Shown here: in pieces, positions 43,616 through 52,443 of the stretch
Position numbering within the stretch: the first letter of the stretch is position 1
Layout of the letters: each line of letters starts with the position of its first letter
NCBI GenBank assembly: GCA_963781285.1
Contig: CAWAFI010000018.1
Location: forward strand, 186,001 to 250,000
Length of the DNA: 64,000 bases
Direction: 5' to 3'
DNA from: CAIWHR01 sp963781285
GTDB lineage: Bacteria > Pseudomonadota > Gammaproteobacteria > Burkholderiales > Casimicrobiaceae
Made by a program: the position numbers and the translations under genes
The notes under the pieces: generated by a model
Told to the model about the DNA's origin: nothing
Seen by the model: only the letters and a program-made list of their open reading frames with translations
Database searches by the model: none

Positions 43616-43640
43616 ACGGGCCAGGAAATCCCCGGCCCGT
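43616..43640 (-). terminator. Rho-independent-like terminator between dehydrogenase and cytochrome c genes
   Basis: On the minus strand ACGGGCC and GGCCCGT form a 7-bp stem around an 11-base loop, followed by a TTTT run. It lies 42 bp after the sugar dehydrogenase stop and before the cytochrome c start, so the two genes may be only partly co-transcribed. Confidence 0.5.
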
Positions 43641-43681
43641 CAAGGCTCAGCCACGGCGCGAAATCCGGATCAATTCTTCCC

Positions 43682-44956
43682 TTAGTTGCCCACGTAGGTG
43701 ACGCGGTACAGCGCGCCCGCAAAGTCGTCGCTGATCAGCATCGAGCCGTCTTTCATCATCGCCACATCGACCGGGCGGCCGCGGTACAGGCCCGTGTCGC
43801 TGTCGAGCCAGCCTTCGGCAAAGACCTCGGTCTTGTCGGCGGTGCCGTCGCTCTTCAGGCTGGTGAACATGATGCGCGCGCCGATCGGCGTAGTGCGGTT
43901 CCACGAGCCGTGCTGCGCCGAGAACAAGCCGCCCTGATATTTCGCCGGGAACGCCTTGCCGGTATAGAAAGCGAGGCCGAGGTCAGCGGCATGCGCGTCC
44001 ATGTAGACCTGCGGGTCCGTGATGTTCGGCGGCAGCGGGTCCTTGTCGTAACCGAACTCGGTGATGCGCGTCTTGCCCTGCTTCCACGGGTAACCGAAGA
44101 ACATGCCGGGGCCGGTCGCTCGATTGATCTCGCCGGCGGGGATGTCGTCTCCCATGCCGTCGGTCTGGTTGTCGGTGAACCACAGCGTCTTGTCCTTCGG
44201 GTTGAATTCGAGGCCTACCGAGTTGCGGATGCCGGTGGCATAGACCTCGCGCTTGGTGCCGTCGAAGGCATTCATGCGCACGATGCCGCCGATGCCCACC
44301 TTGTTGAACAGCGCCAGCTTGTCGCGCGGCTGAACGTTGTACGGCTGGCCGAGCGTGATGTAGAGCATGCCGTCCGGGCCAACTCGGCACGTGCGTGCAT
44401 GGTGGTTGTACGACTCCTCTTCGACCGGGATCAGCTTGCCTTGCGGCACCACCTCGATCACCGCGACGTCTCCGCCTTCATAGAAGAACTCGGCGGCCGG
44501 GAAATTGATGACCCGGTTGTGCTCGACCACGATCAGGAAGCCGTCCTTGGTCCAGCAAACCCCGTTGGGCACGTGGAACTTCGCCGACGGCGCAAATGGC
44601 TTGACCTCGTCGGCGACGCCGTCGCTGTTGCGGTCGGTGACGGCCCAGACGGTGTTCTTGCGCGTGCCGACGAACAGCATGTTGGTGGACGGCGCCACGG
44701 CCATGTGGCGCGCATCCGGCACCACCGCATAGAGTTCGATCTTGAAGCCCGGCGGCAGCTTGATGCGCTTGAGATTTTCGCGAATGGCGTCGGCATTCTT
44801 GCCGGCCTGCGGCACGGGCGGCATGCTCGGATCCACGCCCGATACCTTCATTTGCTTGAGATTTTCGATGTTTTGCTGGGCGGGTGCGGCAATCGGCAGC
44901 GCAAGCACCAGCGCGGAAGCCAACAGCCCAATTCCCAACGACGTGGAGGTGTGCAT
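43682..44956 (-). CDS. PQQ-dependent-type sugar/sorbosone dehydrogenase, secreted (424 aa)
   Basis: A soluble glucose/sorbosone-dehydrogenase-like six-bladed beta propeller in the periplasm. The signal peptide LGIGLLASALVLALPIAAPA leads, with cleavage near AQQNIEN. Propeller motifs include GVCWTKDGFLIVVEHNRVINF, VGPDGMLYITLGQP, RNSVGLEFNPKDKTLWFTDNQTD and AQHGSWNRTTPIGARI, the last like the catalytic/PQQ region. GAGGAGA precedes the ATG at 44956, which decides it against longer in-frame options. Electron acceptor may be the cytochrome c next door. Substrate unknown. Confidence 0.88.
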   Translation of the reverse strand: MHTSTSLGIGLLASALVLALPIAAPAQQNIENLKQMKVSGVDPSMPPVPQAGKNADAIRENLKRIKLPPGFKIELYAVVPDARHMAVAPSTNMLFVGTRKNTVWAVTDRNSDGVADEVKPFAPSAKFHVPNGVCWTKDGFLIVVEHNRVINFPAAEFFYEGGDVAVIEVVPQGKLIPVEEESYNHHARTCRVGPDGMLYITLGQPYNVQPRDKLALFNKVGIGGIVRMNAFDGTKREVYATGIRNSVGLEFNPKDKTLWFTDNQTDGMGDDIPAGEINRATGPGMFFGYPWKQGKTRITEFGYDKDPLPPNITDPQVYMDAHAADLGLAFYTGKAFPAKYQGGLFSAQHGSWNRTTPIGARIMFTSLKSDGTADKTEVFAEGWLDSDTGLYRGRPVDVAMMKDGSMLISDDFAGALYRVTYVGN

Positions 44957-45191
44957 TTGTATTCTCCTCGATGAATTTGCGGGAACCAATGAGTCCATCG
45001 CAGACGGCCTGCCGCGAGCCGGGACTCCCGGATGCTTCTTGACGCCGAAAACGGCGAGGGCGCTTGCGCAATGATCAGCATACACCAGCCCGGCGCCATA
45101 GTTGAACACACGTGCTGTCGGGAATCGTCGGCGAACCCGGTCGGGCCGATGCCGGTGGATAATAGGACCTTTCCGATCCGGGAGAACCACC

Positions 45192-45545
45192 ATGGACCGA
45201 CTTGTCCTTGCCCTTGCGATTGCCCTCCTCGCGCTCGTTCCGGTGACCGCGGGGGCGCACCACGGCTGGAGCGAATACGACCAGACGCAGACGCTCACGC
45301 TGACCGGCACGATCGAGGAAATGGGCTACGAGCATCCACACGGCTTCGTCAAGCTCAAGACGACCGGCAAGACCTGGATCGCGGTGCTGGCGCCGCCGTC
45401 GCGCATGGACAACCGGGGACTGACGAAGGAGATGCTGAAGCTCGGCACGACGGTGACGGTGGTCGGCTACGCCAATCGCGGCAAGCCGGAAGAGATGCGC
45501 GCCGAGCGCATCATCGTCGGCGCGACGACCATCGAGTTGCGCTAG
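45192..45545 (+). CDS. DUF6152 family secreted protein (117 aa)
   Basis: A small exported protein with signal peptide MDRLVLALAIALLALVPVTAGA and a beta-rich body that includes HHGWSEYDQTQTLTLTGTI and VVGYANRGKPEEMRAERI, the pattern of DUF6152. GGGAGAACCACC precedes the ATG. It is followed 21 bp later by a DUF6644-type membrane protein, a pairing I have seen described in proteobacteria. Function unknown. Confidence 0.75.
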   Translation: MDRLVLALAIALLALVPVTAGAHHGWSEYDQTQTLTLTGTIEEMGYEHPHGFVKLKTTGKTWIAVLAPPSRMDNRGLTKEMLKLGTTVTVVGYANRGKPEEMRAERIIVGATTIELR

Positions 45546-45566
45546 CACGCAAGCGCCGGCCGATCG

Positions 45567-46046
45567 ATGTCAACCGCGATGCACACGGTCGAGGCGACCG
45601 GCCTCGCCCGCTTCATGCGCGAGGCGCTGTGGGCTTATCCGGCCACAGAGGCGCTGCACATCATCGGGATCGGGCTCCTGTTCGGATCGATCGCCATCGT
45701 CGATCTGCGTCTTATCGGCCTGGGGCGGCGGGTGCCCGTGTCCGCGCTGGCCGGCCTCGCCGTGCCTTGGTCGCTGGCCGGCTTCGTGCTGGCCGCTACC
45801 ACGGGTCTCCTGATGTTCACGGCGCACGCTGCGGAATTCATCACGCTGCCGGTGTTCATCCTGAAGATGGGCCTGATCCTGGCCGGGGGGATCAACGCCG
45901 CCATCCTGCACACCAGCGTGCTGCGCGACACTCGTCCCTGGGACACCGGCGCGTCGACGCCGCCGGCGGCGAAGGTCGCAGGCGGCGTATCGATTGCGCT
46001 GTGGATCGGCGTCGTGGCCTGCGGGCGCCTGCTCGCCTACCTGTAG
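45567..46046 (+). CDS. DUF6644-type integral membrane protein (159 aa)
   Basis: Four hydrophobic segments are visible (ALHIIGIGLLFGSIAIVDLRLIG, AVPWSLAGFVLAATTGLLMF, VFILKMGLILAGGINAAIL, GVSIALWIGVVACGRLLAYL). Conserved-looking His residues (EALHIIG, AHAAEFI, LHTSV) could bind haem in a small b-type cytochrome, but this is inference. It follows the DUF6152 gene closely. Confidence 0.7.
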   Translation: MSTAMHTVEATGLARFMREALWAYPATEALHIIGIGLLFGSIAIVDLRLIGLGRRVPVSALAGLAVPWSLAGFVLAATTGLLMFTAHAAEFITLPVFILKMGLILAGGINAAILHTSVLRDTRPWDTGASTPPAAKVAGGVSIALWIGVVACGRLLAYL

Positions 46047-46158
46047 ATCTGCCGGGGAGACTGCGTGCCGAAATCACTCTCGTCGCTTCGGACCGGTGGT
46101 GCCGGCTGCCTTGTTCGGGCGTATGCGGACGATCGCGATTGTGCCCTTGCGCACGCGC

Positions 46159-46620
46159 CTAGTTCTTGAAAATGCCGCCAGACGCGTCAGGCTCTACCGC
46201 CGGCAGCGCCTTCGTCACGGTATCCACAGGCGCATCGCCGCTACGCAGATTGCTTTTGGATGTGTTGATCTTGTGACTGCTTCGCCCTGTCGTATCGACG
46301 GCGGCCGCCGCGCCACCCATCGCGGGAGACTGCGTTCTCTGGCTTCCGGGCTTCTTGCCGATGGAAACATCGACATCGGGCAGCGGGTCTCCCGTCCGCT
46401 TGACGCCCTTCTGATCGATGGTGAATCCGCTTGACTGCGCGCTGCCCGTCGTGCGCTTCACGCCCTTCTGGTCGATCGAAAAGCCGTTCGCCGGCGTGCC
46501 CGACGGCGCCGATTCTCTGGACATGGTCGACACATCCGGCGGCGCAATGGGTGCTTGGGCCCACACGACCGTGCTGGCACTCAACACCAGTGCAATAGCG
46601 ATGCCTGCGAACTTGGCCAT
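46159..46620 (-). CDS. Exported hypothetical protein with IDQKGVKRT repeats (153 aa)
   Basis: Signal peptide MAKFAGIAIALVLSASTVVWAQA, then a low-complexity region. It has two near-identical units GFSIDQKGVKRT and GFTIDQKGVKRT about 18 residues apart, and a looser third (DVDVSIGKKPGSQRT). The C-terminus ends DASGGIFKN. GGAAGGAGACGCC precedes the ATG at 46620. It is probably a secreted or surface protein; no family is recognised. Confidence 0.65.
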   Translation of the reverse strand: MAKFAGIAIALVLSASTVVWAQAPIAPPDVSTMSRESAPSGTPANGFSIDQKGVKRTTGSAQSSGFTIDQKGVKRTGDPLPDVDVSIGKKPGSQRTQSPAMGGAAAAVDTTGRSSHKINTSKSNLRSGDAPVDTVTKALPAVEPDASGGIFKN

Positions 46621-47097
46621 CGGCGTCTCCTTCCGGTGAATTAGGGCGCAATCGGTATGCTCGCCACCTAGGCGCGGCACGCCCTGCTTCGTCAGAGCAA
46701 TTGCGATGCCAGCGCACCTCGGGCGCTGTCCGGCGGGGGCGACACGTCGCTCATTTGACTCCGCGAACGCGTATCGTGGCCGTCGCCAGGACCGTTTGCG
46801 CCACCCATCGCAAACAGTCGGCCAACGAGGAGACTGAAGCGCAACAATCGTAGCGGCCGCCAGGAAAGGCGCGTTTCCCGCTTCGGTCAGCGGCAATAGT
46901 CGTCGTTGATGAAGTCCGTTCGTCCCGCCTTGCGTTCTTCATGGCGGATCTCGTCCGCAAGAAACATTTCGTGCCCGCGTCATGATGTCGCATACACCGT
47001 GCCGATTGCCAGTCTTGTGTGGCTCTTGGGTTTGCGCAAACACGTGACGATGCGCAGAATACACATTTGGAGCAGTCGGGCCCGGCTGTCCGGTCAC
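46621..47097. other. Intergenic region before the cyclase-STAND gene
   Basis: 477 bp between the repeat-containing exported protein and the large cyclase regulator. The cyclase frame stays open back to 46906 but the added residues have no homology. The final 100 bases before the ATG are less GC-rich and are the likely divergent promoter zone, though I see no clear -35/-10 pair. Confidence 0.3.
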
Positions 47098-49872
47098 ATG
47101 GCTACCACACAGCACGCCGATCCCGTGCCGCCGAGCGGCATCGTTACCTTCCTGTTCACGGACATCGAAGGCAGCAGTCGATTGTGGGAGGAACAGCCGC
47201 AACAGATGGCGCAAGCCCTGGCGCGGCACGATCTGCTCGCGCGGGACGCCGTGGCAGCCCAATGCGGCCGCGTCGTCAAGACCACTGGCGACGGGATGTA
47301 CAGCGTGTTTCCGGAGGCGCCACAAGCCGTCGCCGCAGCCCTCGCCCTTCAGTCCGCTCTCGCCGATCCCGCCGCGACCGCCGGCGTTCCGATTCGCGTT
47401 CGCTGCGGAGTTCATGCCGGCCACGCGGTGGAGCGCGACAGCGACTACTTTGGCAGTACGTTGAATCGCGCGGCCCGCATCATGGCCAGCGCGCACGGCG
47501 GCCAGGTACTCCTTTCCCAGGCGGTGATCGATCTCGTCGGCGATCGCCTGCCGGCACAGGCTTCGTTGCGGGATCTCGGCGCTGTCCGGCTGCGCGATCT
47601 CACGGGCCCGGAGCATGTCTATCAGCTCGTGCACGCGCGGCTTCGGCAGGATTTTCCGGCACTGCGTTCGCTCGAATCCGCGCCGAACAACCTGCCGCAG
47701 CAGATCACGTCGTTCGTCGGCCGCGACCGCGAGTTGGCCGAGATGCGCCGCTTGCTCGAGAGCACGCGGTTGCTGAGCTTGACGGGGCCCGGCGGGATCG
47801 GCAAGACACGTCTGTCGCTGCAGGTCGCGGTCGAAGTCATGGATGCCTATCCCGATGGCGTCTGGTTCGTCGAGCTCGCGGCCATCGTCGATCCGACTCT
47901 GGTCCCGAAAGCGGTTGCCCAGGTGCTTGATGTTCAGACGGACGCCGAGACCGGCGCCATGCCGGCGCTCTGCGCGCATCTCAAGTCGCGCCGACTCCTT
48001 CTGGTGATCGACAATTGCGAGCATCTCGTCGATGCCTGCGCGAGGCTTGCCGATGCGCTGCTTCGGGCCGCGCCGGGAATTCGGATCCTGGCGACCAGCC
48101 GCGAGCCGCTGCAGATCGCGGGCGAGCAGACGTTTGCGTTACCGCCGCTTTCATTGGCCGCTGCCGGCGTCGGCGAGCGCGCTGCCGCGATCTCCGATGC
48201 TGTCCAGCTTTTCGTCGAGCGTGCGCGCTTGCAGCAATCGAACTTCACGTTGACCGAATCGCTCATGCCCATGGTGACGCAGCTGTGCGCGCGCCTCGAC
48301 GGCATCCCGCTTGCCTTGGAGCTGGCCGCGGCGCGCATCGGCGTGCTGCCGGTCGAGAAGATCAATGAGCGGCTCGACAATCGATTCCGGCTGCTGACGG
48401 GAGGCAGTCGTACCGTGCTTCCGCGCCAGCAAACGCTGCGCGCAATGATCGATTGGAGCTACGACCTCCTCGGCGACGCCGAGAAGAAACTGTTTGCGCG
48501 GCTGTCGTCATTCAAGGGCGGCTGGACGCTGGATGCGGCCGAGGCAATCGGTACCGACGACGAGATCCCGCCCGGCGACGTGCTCGATTTGCTCACCGGC
48601 CTCGTACACAAATCGCTCGTTGTTCCCGCTGAGAGCGGTGATCGTTACCACATGCTGGAAACGATTCGGCAATATGGCCGTGATCGGTTGCTGGAGAGCG
48701 GCGAGGACGCCATGGTCGGCAGGCGGCATCGCGACTACTTTCTCGTGCTGGCCGAGGAAGCCGAGCCGAGCCTGGAGGGTGGACGAGAGCAGCCGCGGTG
48801 GCTGGTGCGCCTGGAGCAGGAGCACGACAACCTCCGCGCCGCCCTCGCGGAGAGCCTCAGCGAACCGGAGCGCACCGAGGCCGATTTGCGCCTGTGCGGG
48901 GCGCTTTACCGTTTCTGGGCGCACCGGGGTCACGCGGGCGAAGGGCGCGATTGGTGCGCCGCGGCGCTTGCGCGCGCCGCGGGCGGCGCGCCTACGGTCG
49001 CTCGCGCGAAGGCCCTCCATGCCATGGGCGTGCTAACGTGGAAACTCGGCAACGTCACCGCGGCGCGCGCATCGCTGGATGAGGCGCTCGAAATCAGCCG
49101 CGCGCTTGGCGACCGCGCGAAGGAGGCGCGCACGCTCAGTAGCCTCGGCGGTGTGGCCGTGCATCAGACCGACGTCGCCGCGGCGCAGGCCTATCTCGAG
49201 CAAGCGGTCGCGATCCATCGGGAGCTGGGAAACCGCACCCTCGAGGCACGTTGCCTCAACAATCTGTCGGCGCTCGCGATCACCGCGGGAAACTTCGACG
49301 CAGCCGACACGGCACTCGCGCGATCGCTCGAACTGAGCCGCATGCTCGGCAGCAGAATAGAGGAGGCGAACGCCATAAGCCATCTCGGATTCCTGGCCCA
49401 GCATCGTGGCGATCATGCGGCAGCGCAGACGCTGCACGAACAGGCGCTGGCCATTGCCCGCGAGTTCGGCGTGCGCGAGTTCGAGCTCGAGGAAGTGCGC
49501 CAACTGGGCGCGGTCGCTATTGCCCGAGGCGACCTCGATACCGCCCGCACCCTGTTGCAGCAAACGCTTGCCGGCAGCCGCGAGCTGGGCAATCAATACG
49601 AGATCGCAGAGTGTCTGGACATTGTCGCCGTGCTGGCGGTGGCGGCGATGGCGTACGAGCGCGCGGCCAGACTTGCGGGTGCGGCCGACGCACTGCGCGA
49701 CGCCATCGTCACACCACGAGCCTTCGTCGAACGCGGGAAATACGAAGCGGTTGTTGCGCAATGTCGAGATGCACTTGGCGAAGCGGCCAACGCGGCGGCG
49801 ATCGCAACAGGGCGTGCCATGTCGTCCGATCACGCCTGCGATGAAGCGCTGGCGTGGCTGCGCGCGCATTGA
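47098..49872 (+). CDS. Class III cyclase - STAND/NB-ARC ATPase - TPR regulator (924 aa)
   Basis: Three modules. An N-terminal nucleotide cyclase domain has the metal-site TFLFTDIEGSSRLWEE, TTGDGMYSVF and YFGSTLNRAARIM. A central NTPase has Walker A LTGPGGIGKTRLSLQV, Walker B RRLLLVIDNCEHLVD and TSREPLQIAGEQTF. The C-terminal half is helical with repeat-like units (AHAMGVLTWKLG, LGGVAVHQTDVA, LNNLSALAITAGNFD) typical of TPR. Such proteins resemble the AfsR/MalT-type STAND group but carry a cyclase in place of a DNA-binding domain. Start 47098 fits the cyclase; the ribosome site is weak. Confidence 0.88.
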   Translation: MATTQHADPVPPSGIVTFLFTDIEGSSRLWEEQPQQMAQALARHDLLARDAVAAQCGRVVKTTGDGMYSVFPEAPQAVAAALALQSALADPAATAGVPIRVRCGVHAGHAVERDSDYFGSTLNRAARIMASAHGGQVLLSQAVIDLVGDRLPAQASLRDLGAVRLRDLTGPEHVYQLVHARLRQDFPALRSLESAPNNLPQQITSFVGRDRELAEMRRLLESTRLLSLTGPGGIGKTRLSLQVAVEVMDAYPDGVWFVELAAIVDPTLVPKAVAQVLDVQTDAETGAMPALCAHLKSRRLLLVIDNCEHLVDACARLADALLRAAPGIRILATSREPLQIAGEQTFALPPLSLAAAGVGERAAAISDAVQLFVERARLQQSNFTLTESLMPMVTQLCARLDGIPLALELAAARIGVLPVEKINERLDNRFRLLTGGSRTVLPRQQTLRAMIDWSYDLLGDAEKKLFARLSSFKGGWTLDAAEAIGTDDEIPPGDVLDLLTGLVHKSLVVPAESGDRYHMLETIRQYGRDRLLESGEDAMVGRRHRDYFLVLAEEAEPSLEGGREQPRWLVRLEQEHDNLRAALAESLSEPERTEADLRLCGALYRFWAHRGHAGEGRDWCAAALARAAGGAPTVARAKALHAMGVLTWKLGNVTAARASLDEALEISRALGDRAKEARTLSSLGGVAVHQTDVAAAQAYLEQAVAIHRELGNRTLEARCLNNLSALAITAGNFDAADTALARSLELSRMLGSRIEEANAISHLGFLAQHRGDHAAAQTLHEQALAIAREFGVREFELEEVRQLGAVAIARGDLDTARTLLQQTLAGSRELGNQYEIAECLDIVAVLAVAAMAYERAARLAGAADALRDAIVTPRAFVERGKYEAVVAQCRDALGEAANAAAIATGRAMSSDHACDEALAWLRAH

Positions 49873-50088
49873 TCGGCGAGGGTAATGCGTGCAGCGTTGT
49901 CGTGACCATCCCACGAAGATGTAGCGGACGAACGTGTTTGCGGCGGCATGCCGCTCGCCAACTTGCCGCGATCTTCTGCTCATCGGCCATTGCCGCGGTT
50001 CGGCCGAGATGAACGCGGTCTTTCGCCGAGCGGTGCTTCGGCCCACTTCGATTGAGTGCTCCCGACCCGCAGCCAGGTGCGGGCTTGG

Positions 50089-50580
50089 TTACGACGAGGC
50101 GGCAGTCACTTGCGCGATCCCGGCGCGGAATGCGTCCGCGGCTGCTGCCACATCCGGCGCGCTATCGAGCTGCGTGCGGAAACCGCGGTTGGAGAACAGC
50201 TGGGCGACCAGCGCGAGCAACTGCAGATGATCGTCTTTCGCGCCGTCCTCCGGCACCATGATGAACAACAGCTGGGAGACCGGCTTGCCGTCCGGCGAGT
50301 CGAACGCAATGACGAGCTTCGTGCGCATGAACAGCGTTATCGGCCGCGCAATGCCGCCAATGCGTGCGTGCGGAATCGCGAATCCTTCGCCGAGCGCGGT
50401 CGATCCGACCTGCTCGCGTCGCCACAATGCGCGAAAAATCGGCGCAGGGTCCAGCCCATGCGCGCGCCCAATGGTCGCCGCCGCCACCTCGAACGCGTGC
50501 GGCCGGTCACGCACGTCGACGTCGAGTAGGATGTCGTGTGGTTGCAACCAAGTCGCGATCCGCGTGGTGTCGTTTGCCAT
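50089..50580 (-). CDS. PTS EIIA type-2 / PtsN-like protein (163 aa)
   Basis: A phosphoryl-carrier-like protein. The active-site region GSTALGEGFAIPHARIGGIARPI carries the His phosphorylated in EIIA(Ntr). The C-terminal region LLFIMVPEDGAKDDHLQLLALVAQLF is typical of the fold. It stands alone: no rpoN, hpr or EI gene is near, so it is not the usual rpoN-linked ptsN. Start 50580 (MANDTTRIATWL) removes an Arg-rich unrelated stretch. Confidence 0.85.
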   Translation of the reverse strand: MANDTTRIATWLQPHDILLDVDVRDRPHAFEVAAATIGRAHGLDPAPIFRALWRREQVGSTALGEGFAIPHARIGGIARPITLFMRTKLVIAFDSPDGKPVSQLLFIMVPEDGAKDDHLQLLALVAQLFSNRGFRTQLDSAPDVAAAADAFRAGIAQVTAASS

Positions 50581-51041
50581 CGAGTCGTTCACTCGCTGTG
50601 TGCTCGCCACGGTGCGCCGTCGGTGCAGGTCCCGTGCCGTCGGGTTGTCGCCCCGTCGCCTCAAGCGGCCCGATCCGCGGCAGTGTCAAGCCTGGCGAGC
50701 TTCATGACAAGTAGTATATCGACCCGCTTGTTGTCCATGTCCACGACCCAGGTGGACGCACAAGATGGTGGCCCACGGGAATGAACGGACGTGCCTTGCG
50801 GTCTTCTTGTCGCACGAATAGGATAAGGCATCGCCTTCGGTCTCTACGTTGTTCACACGACCTTCTGTGCAATTCCAACGGAGCGTGTCCGCGGCTGGCT
50901 GCCTTGTGACAGCAGCGCGAAGCGACGCCATCGGGACGTTCCTGCGCCAGGCCATGGCCGTTGCTTACTAGCATTCCCATTCCGGGATGCGAGGCCCTCA
51001 TATTCGTCGACGTCATCCTGTCCAATTACCGGAACGCCGCA
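50581..51041. other. Intergenic region between EIIA and the CNNM protein
   Basis: 461 bp of divergent intergenic DNA. A short hairpin GTCCAC...GTGGAC (50739-50757) is present. I see no ORF with coding character. It probably contains both promoters. Confidence 0.3.
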
Positions 51042-52352
51042 ATGGAACTTTTGATCCTGCTAGTCCTGATTCTACTCAACGGCATTTTCGCCCTGTCGGA
51101 GATGGCCGTCGTTTCGTCCCGTAAGGTACGCCTGCAACAATGGGCGCACGATGGCCGGCCCGGCGCGAAAGCGGCACTCGCCCTTGCCAATGATCCATCA
51201 CAATTCCTGTCGACGATCCAAGTGGGTATTACCATCATCGGCGTGACCAGCGGAGCGTTTGGTGAGGCGTCTTTCGCCAAGGGCTTGTCCGACTGGCTCT
51301 CGCAGTGGTCGGTGCTGGCCCGATACTCCGAGCCACTGGCGCTGGCGGTCGTGGTGACGGGCATTACAGTCGCCTCGCTCCTCATGGGGGAGTTGGTACC
51401 CAAGCGACTCGCCCTGCTCAGTGCGGAGCGCATCGCAACCGTAGTCGCACGGCCGATGCAAGTTCTCTCCCGACTTACCTCGCCCGTGGTCCGAGTTCTG
51501 AGCGCAGTCACCGATCGCATCCTGGCGTTATTCGGCTCCCTAAGGATGGAGGGGCCGCAGGTGACCGAGGAGGAGATCAACATCTTGATGGAGCAGGGCG
51601 CGGAAGCCGGCGTCTTCGAGAAGCACGAGCAGGCGATGGTCGCACGGGTCTTCCGGCTGGACGACCTGAACGTCACGGGTGTCATGACACCACGGAGCGA
51701 AATCGTTACGCTCGATCTTGAGGTCTCACCCGAGGCAAACATTCGTCGCATTCTGGAAAGCGGGCATGCTCGCTTTCCGGTTGTCCGCGGCGAACCAAAC
51801 CAGGTCGACGGCATTATCCTGACCAGGGCACTATTCGAGGATAGCATTGCGGGGAAACCGCTCGACCTGGTCAGCCACCTCGTCAAGCCACTCTTCGTGC
51901 CGCAAACGCTAACGGCCATGGAAGTGGTGGCCGCCTTCAAGAAGCGCCGGCAAACCATGGCGCTCGTCGTCAACGAGTTCGGTGACCTGCTGGGGCTCGT
52001 GACCCTGAACGACATCATGGAAGCGTTGGTCGGGGACATCGCGACGGTGGAAGACGAAGAGGATCGCGATGCCGTTCGCCGCGACGACGGTTCGTGGCTC
52101 ATCGACGGAAGCATGACTACCGAGCGATTCAAGGACGTCGTAGGAATTACGGATTCGCTACCCGAGGAAGATCACCATCCCTACCGTACCGTTGCCGGTT
52201 TTGTGATGCTGCAACTGGGGCGTGTTCCGCAGGTCGGCGACAAGTTCCAATGGGGCCGACTTCAAGTTGAAGTTCTCGATATGGACCGCAATCGCATCGA
52301 CAAGCTGCTCGTCGTCGTGCTGCCCGATGAGCGTCCTATCCCAGATGAGTAG
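51042..52352 (+). CDS. CNNM/CorC-HlyC-family transporter-like protein with CBS pair (436 aa)
   Basis: An integral membrane DUF21 domain (LLILLVLILLNGIFALSEMAVVSSRK, then about three more helices with VVTGITVASLLMGELVPKRLAL) is followed by two CBS domains (VMTPRSEIVTLDL ... and MALVVNEFGDLLGLVTLNDIMEALVG). A C-terminal CorC_HlyC domain (FKWG-like, DKFQWGRLQVEVLDMDRNRIDKLLV) ends it. Family members act in Mg/Co efflux or related ion transport. GGAACG precedes the start. It converges with the TIR gene. Confidence 0.92.
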   Translation: MELLILLVLILLNGIFALSEMAVVSSRKVRLQQWAHDGRPGAKAALALANDPSQFLSTIQVGITIIGVTSGAFGEASFAKGLSDWLSQWSVLARYSEPLALAVVVTGITVASLLMGELVPKRLALLSAERIATVVARPMQVLSRLTSPVVRVLSAVTDRILALFGSLRMEGPQVTEEEINILMEQGAEAGVFEKHEQAMVARVFRLDDLNVTGVMTPRSEIVTLDLEVSPEANIRRILESGHARFPVVRGEPNQVDGIILTRALFEDSIAGKPLDLVSHLVKPLFVPQTLTAMEVVAAFKKRRQTMALVVNEFGDLLGLVTLNDIMEALVGDIATVEDEEDRDAVRRDDGSWLIDGSMTTERFKDVVGITDSLPEEDHHPYRTVAGFVMLQLGRVPQVGDKFQWGRLQVEVLDMDRNRIDKLLVVVLPDERPIPDE

Positions 52353-52443
52353 AGCGACGTAGTCGGGATTCGCCGGCGGATCAGCCTCCACGCAGATGCT
52401 TGAGACCCGCGAGACCGGCCGGATCGTCCGCCGGTAGCAGCGA

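Noticed and set aside
50739..50757. Hairpin GTCCAC...GTGGAC in the EIIA/CNNM gap
   Set aside because: A 6-bp stem with a 7-base loop and no T-run; chance level in GC-rich DNA.
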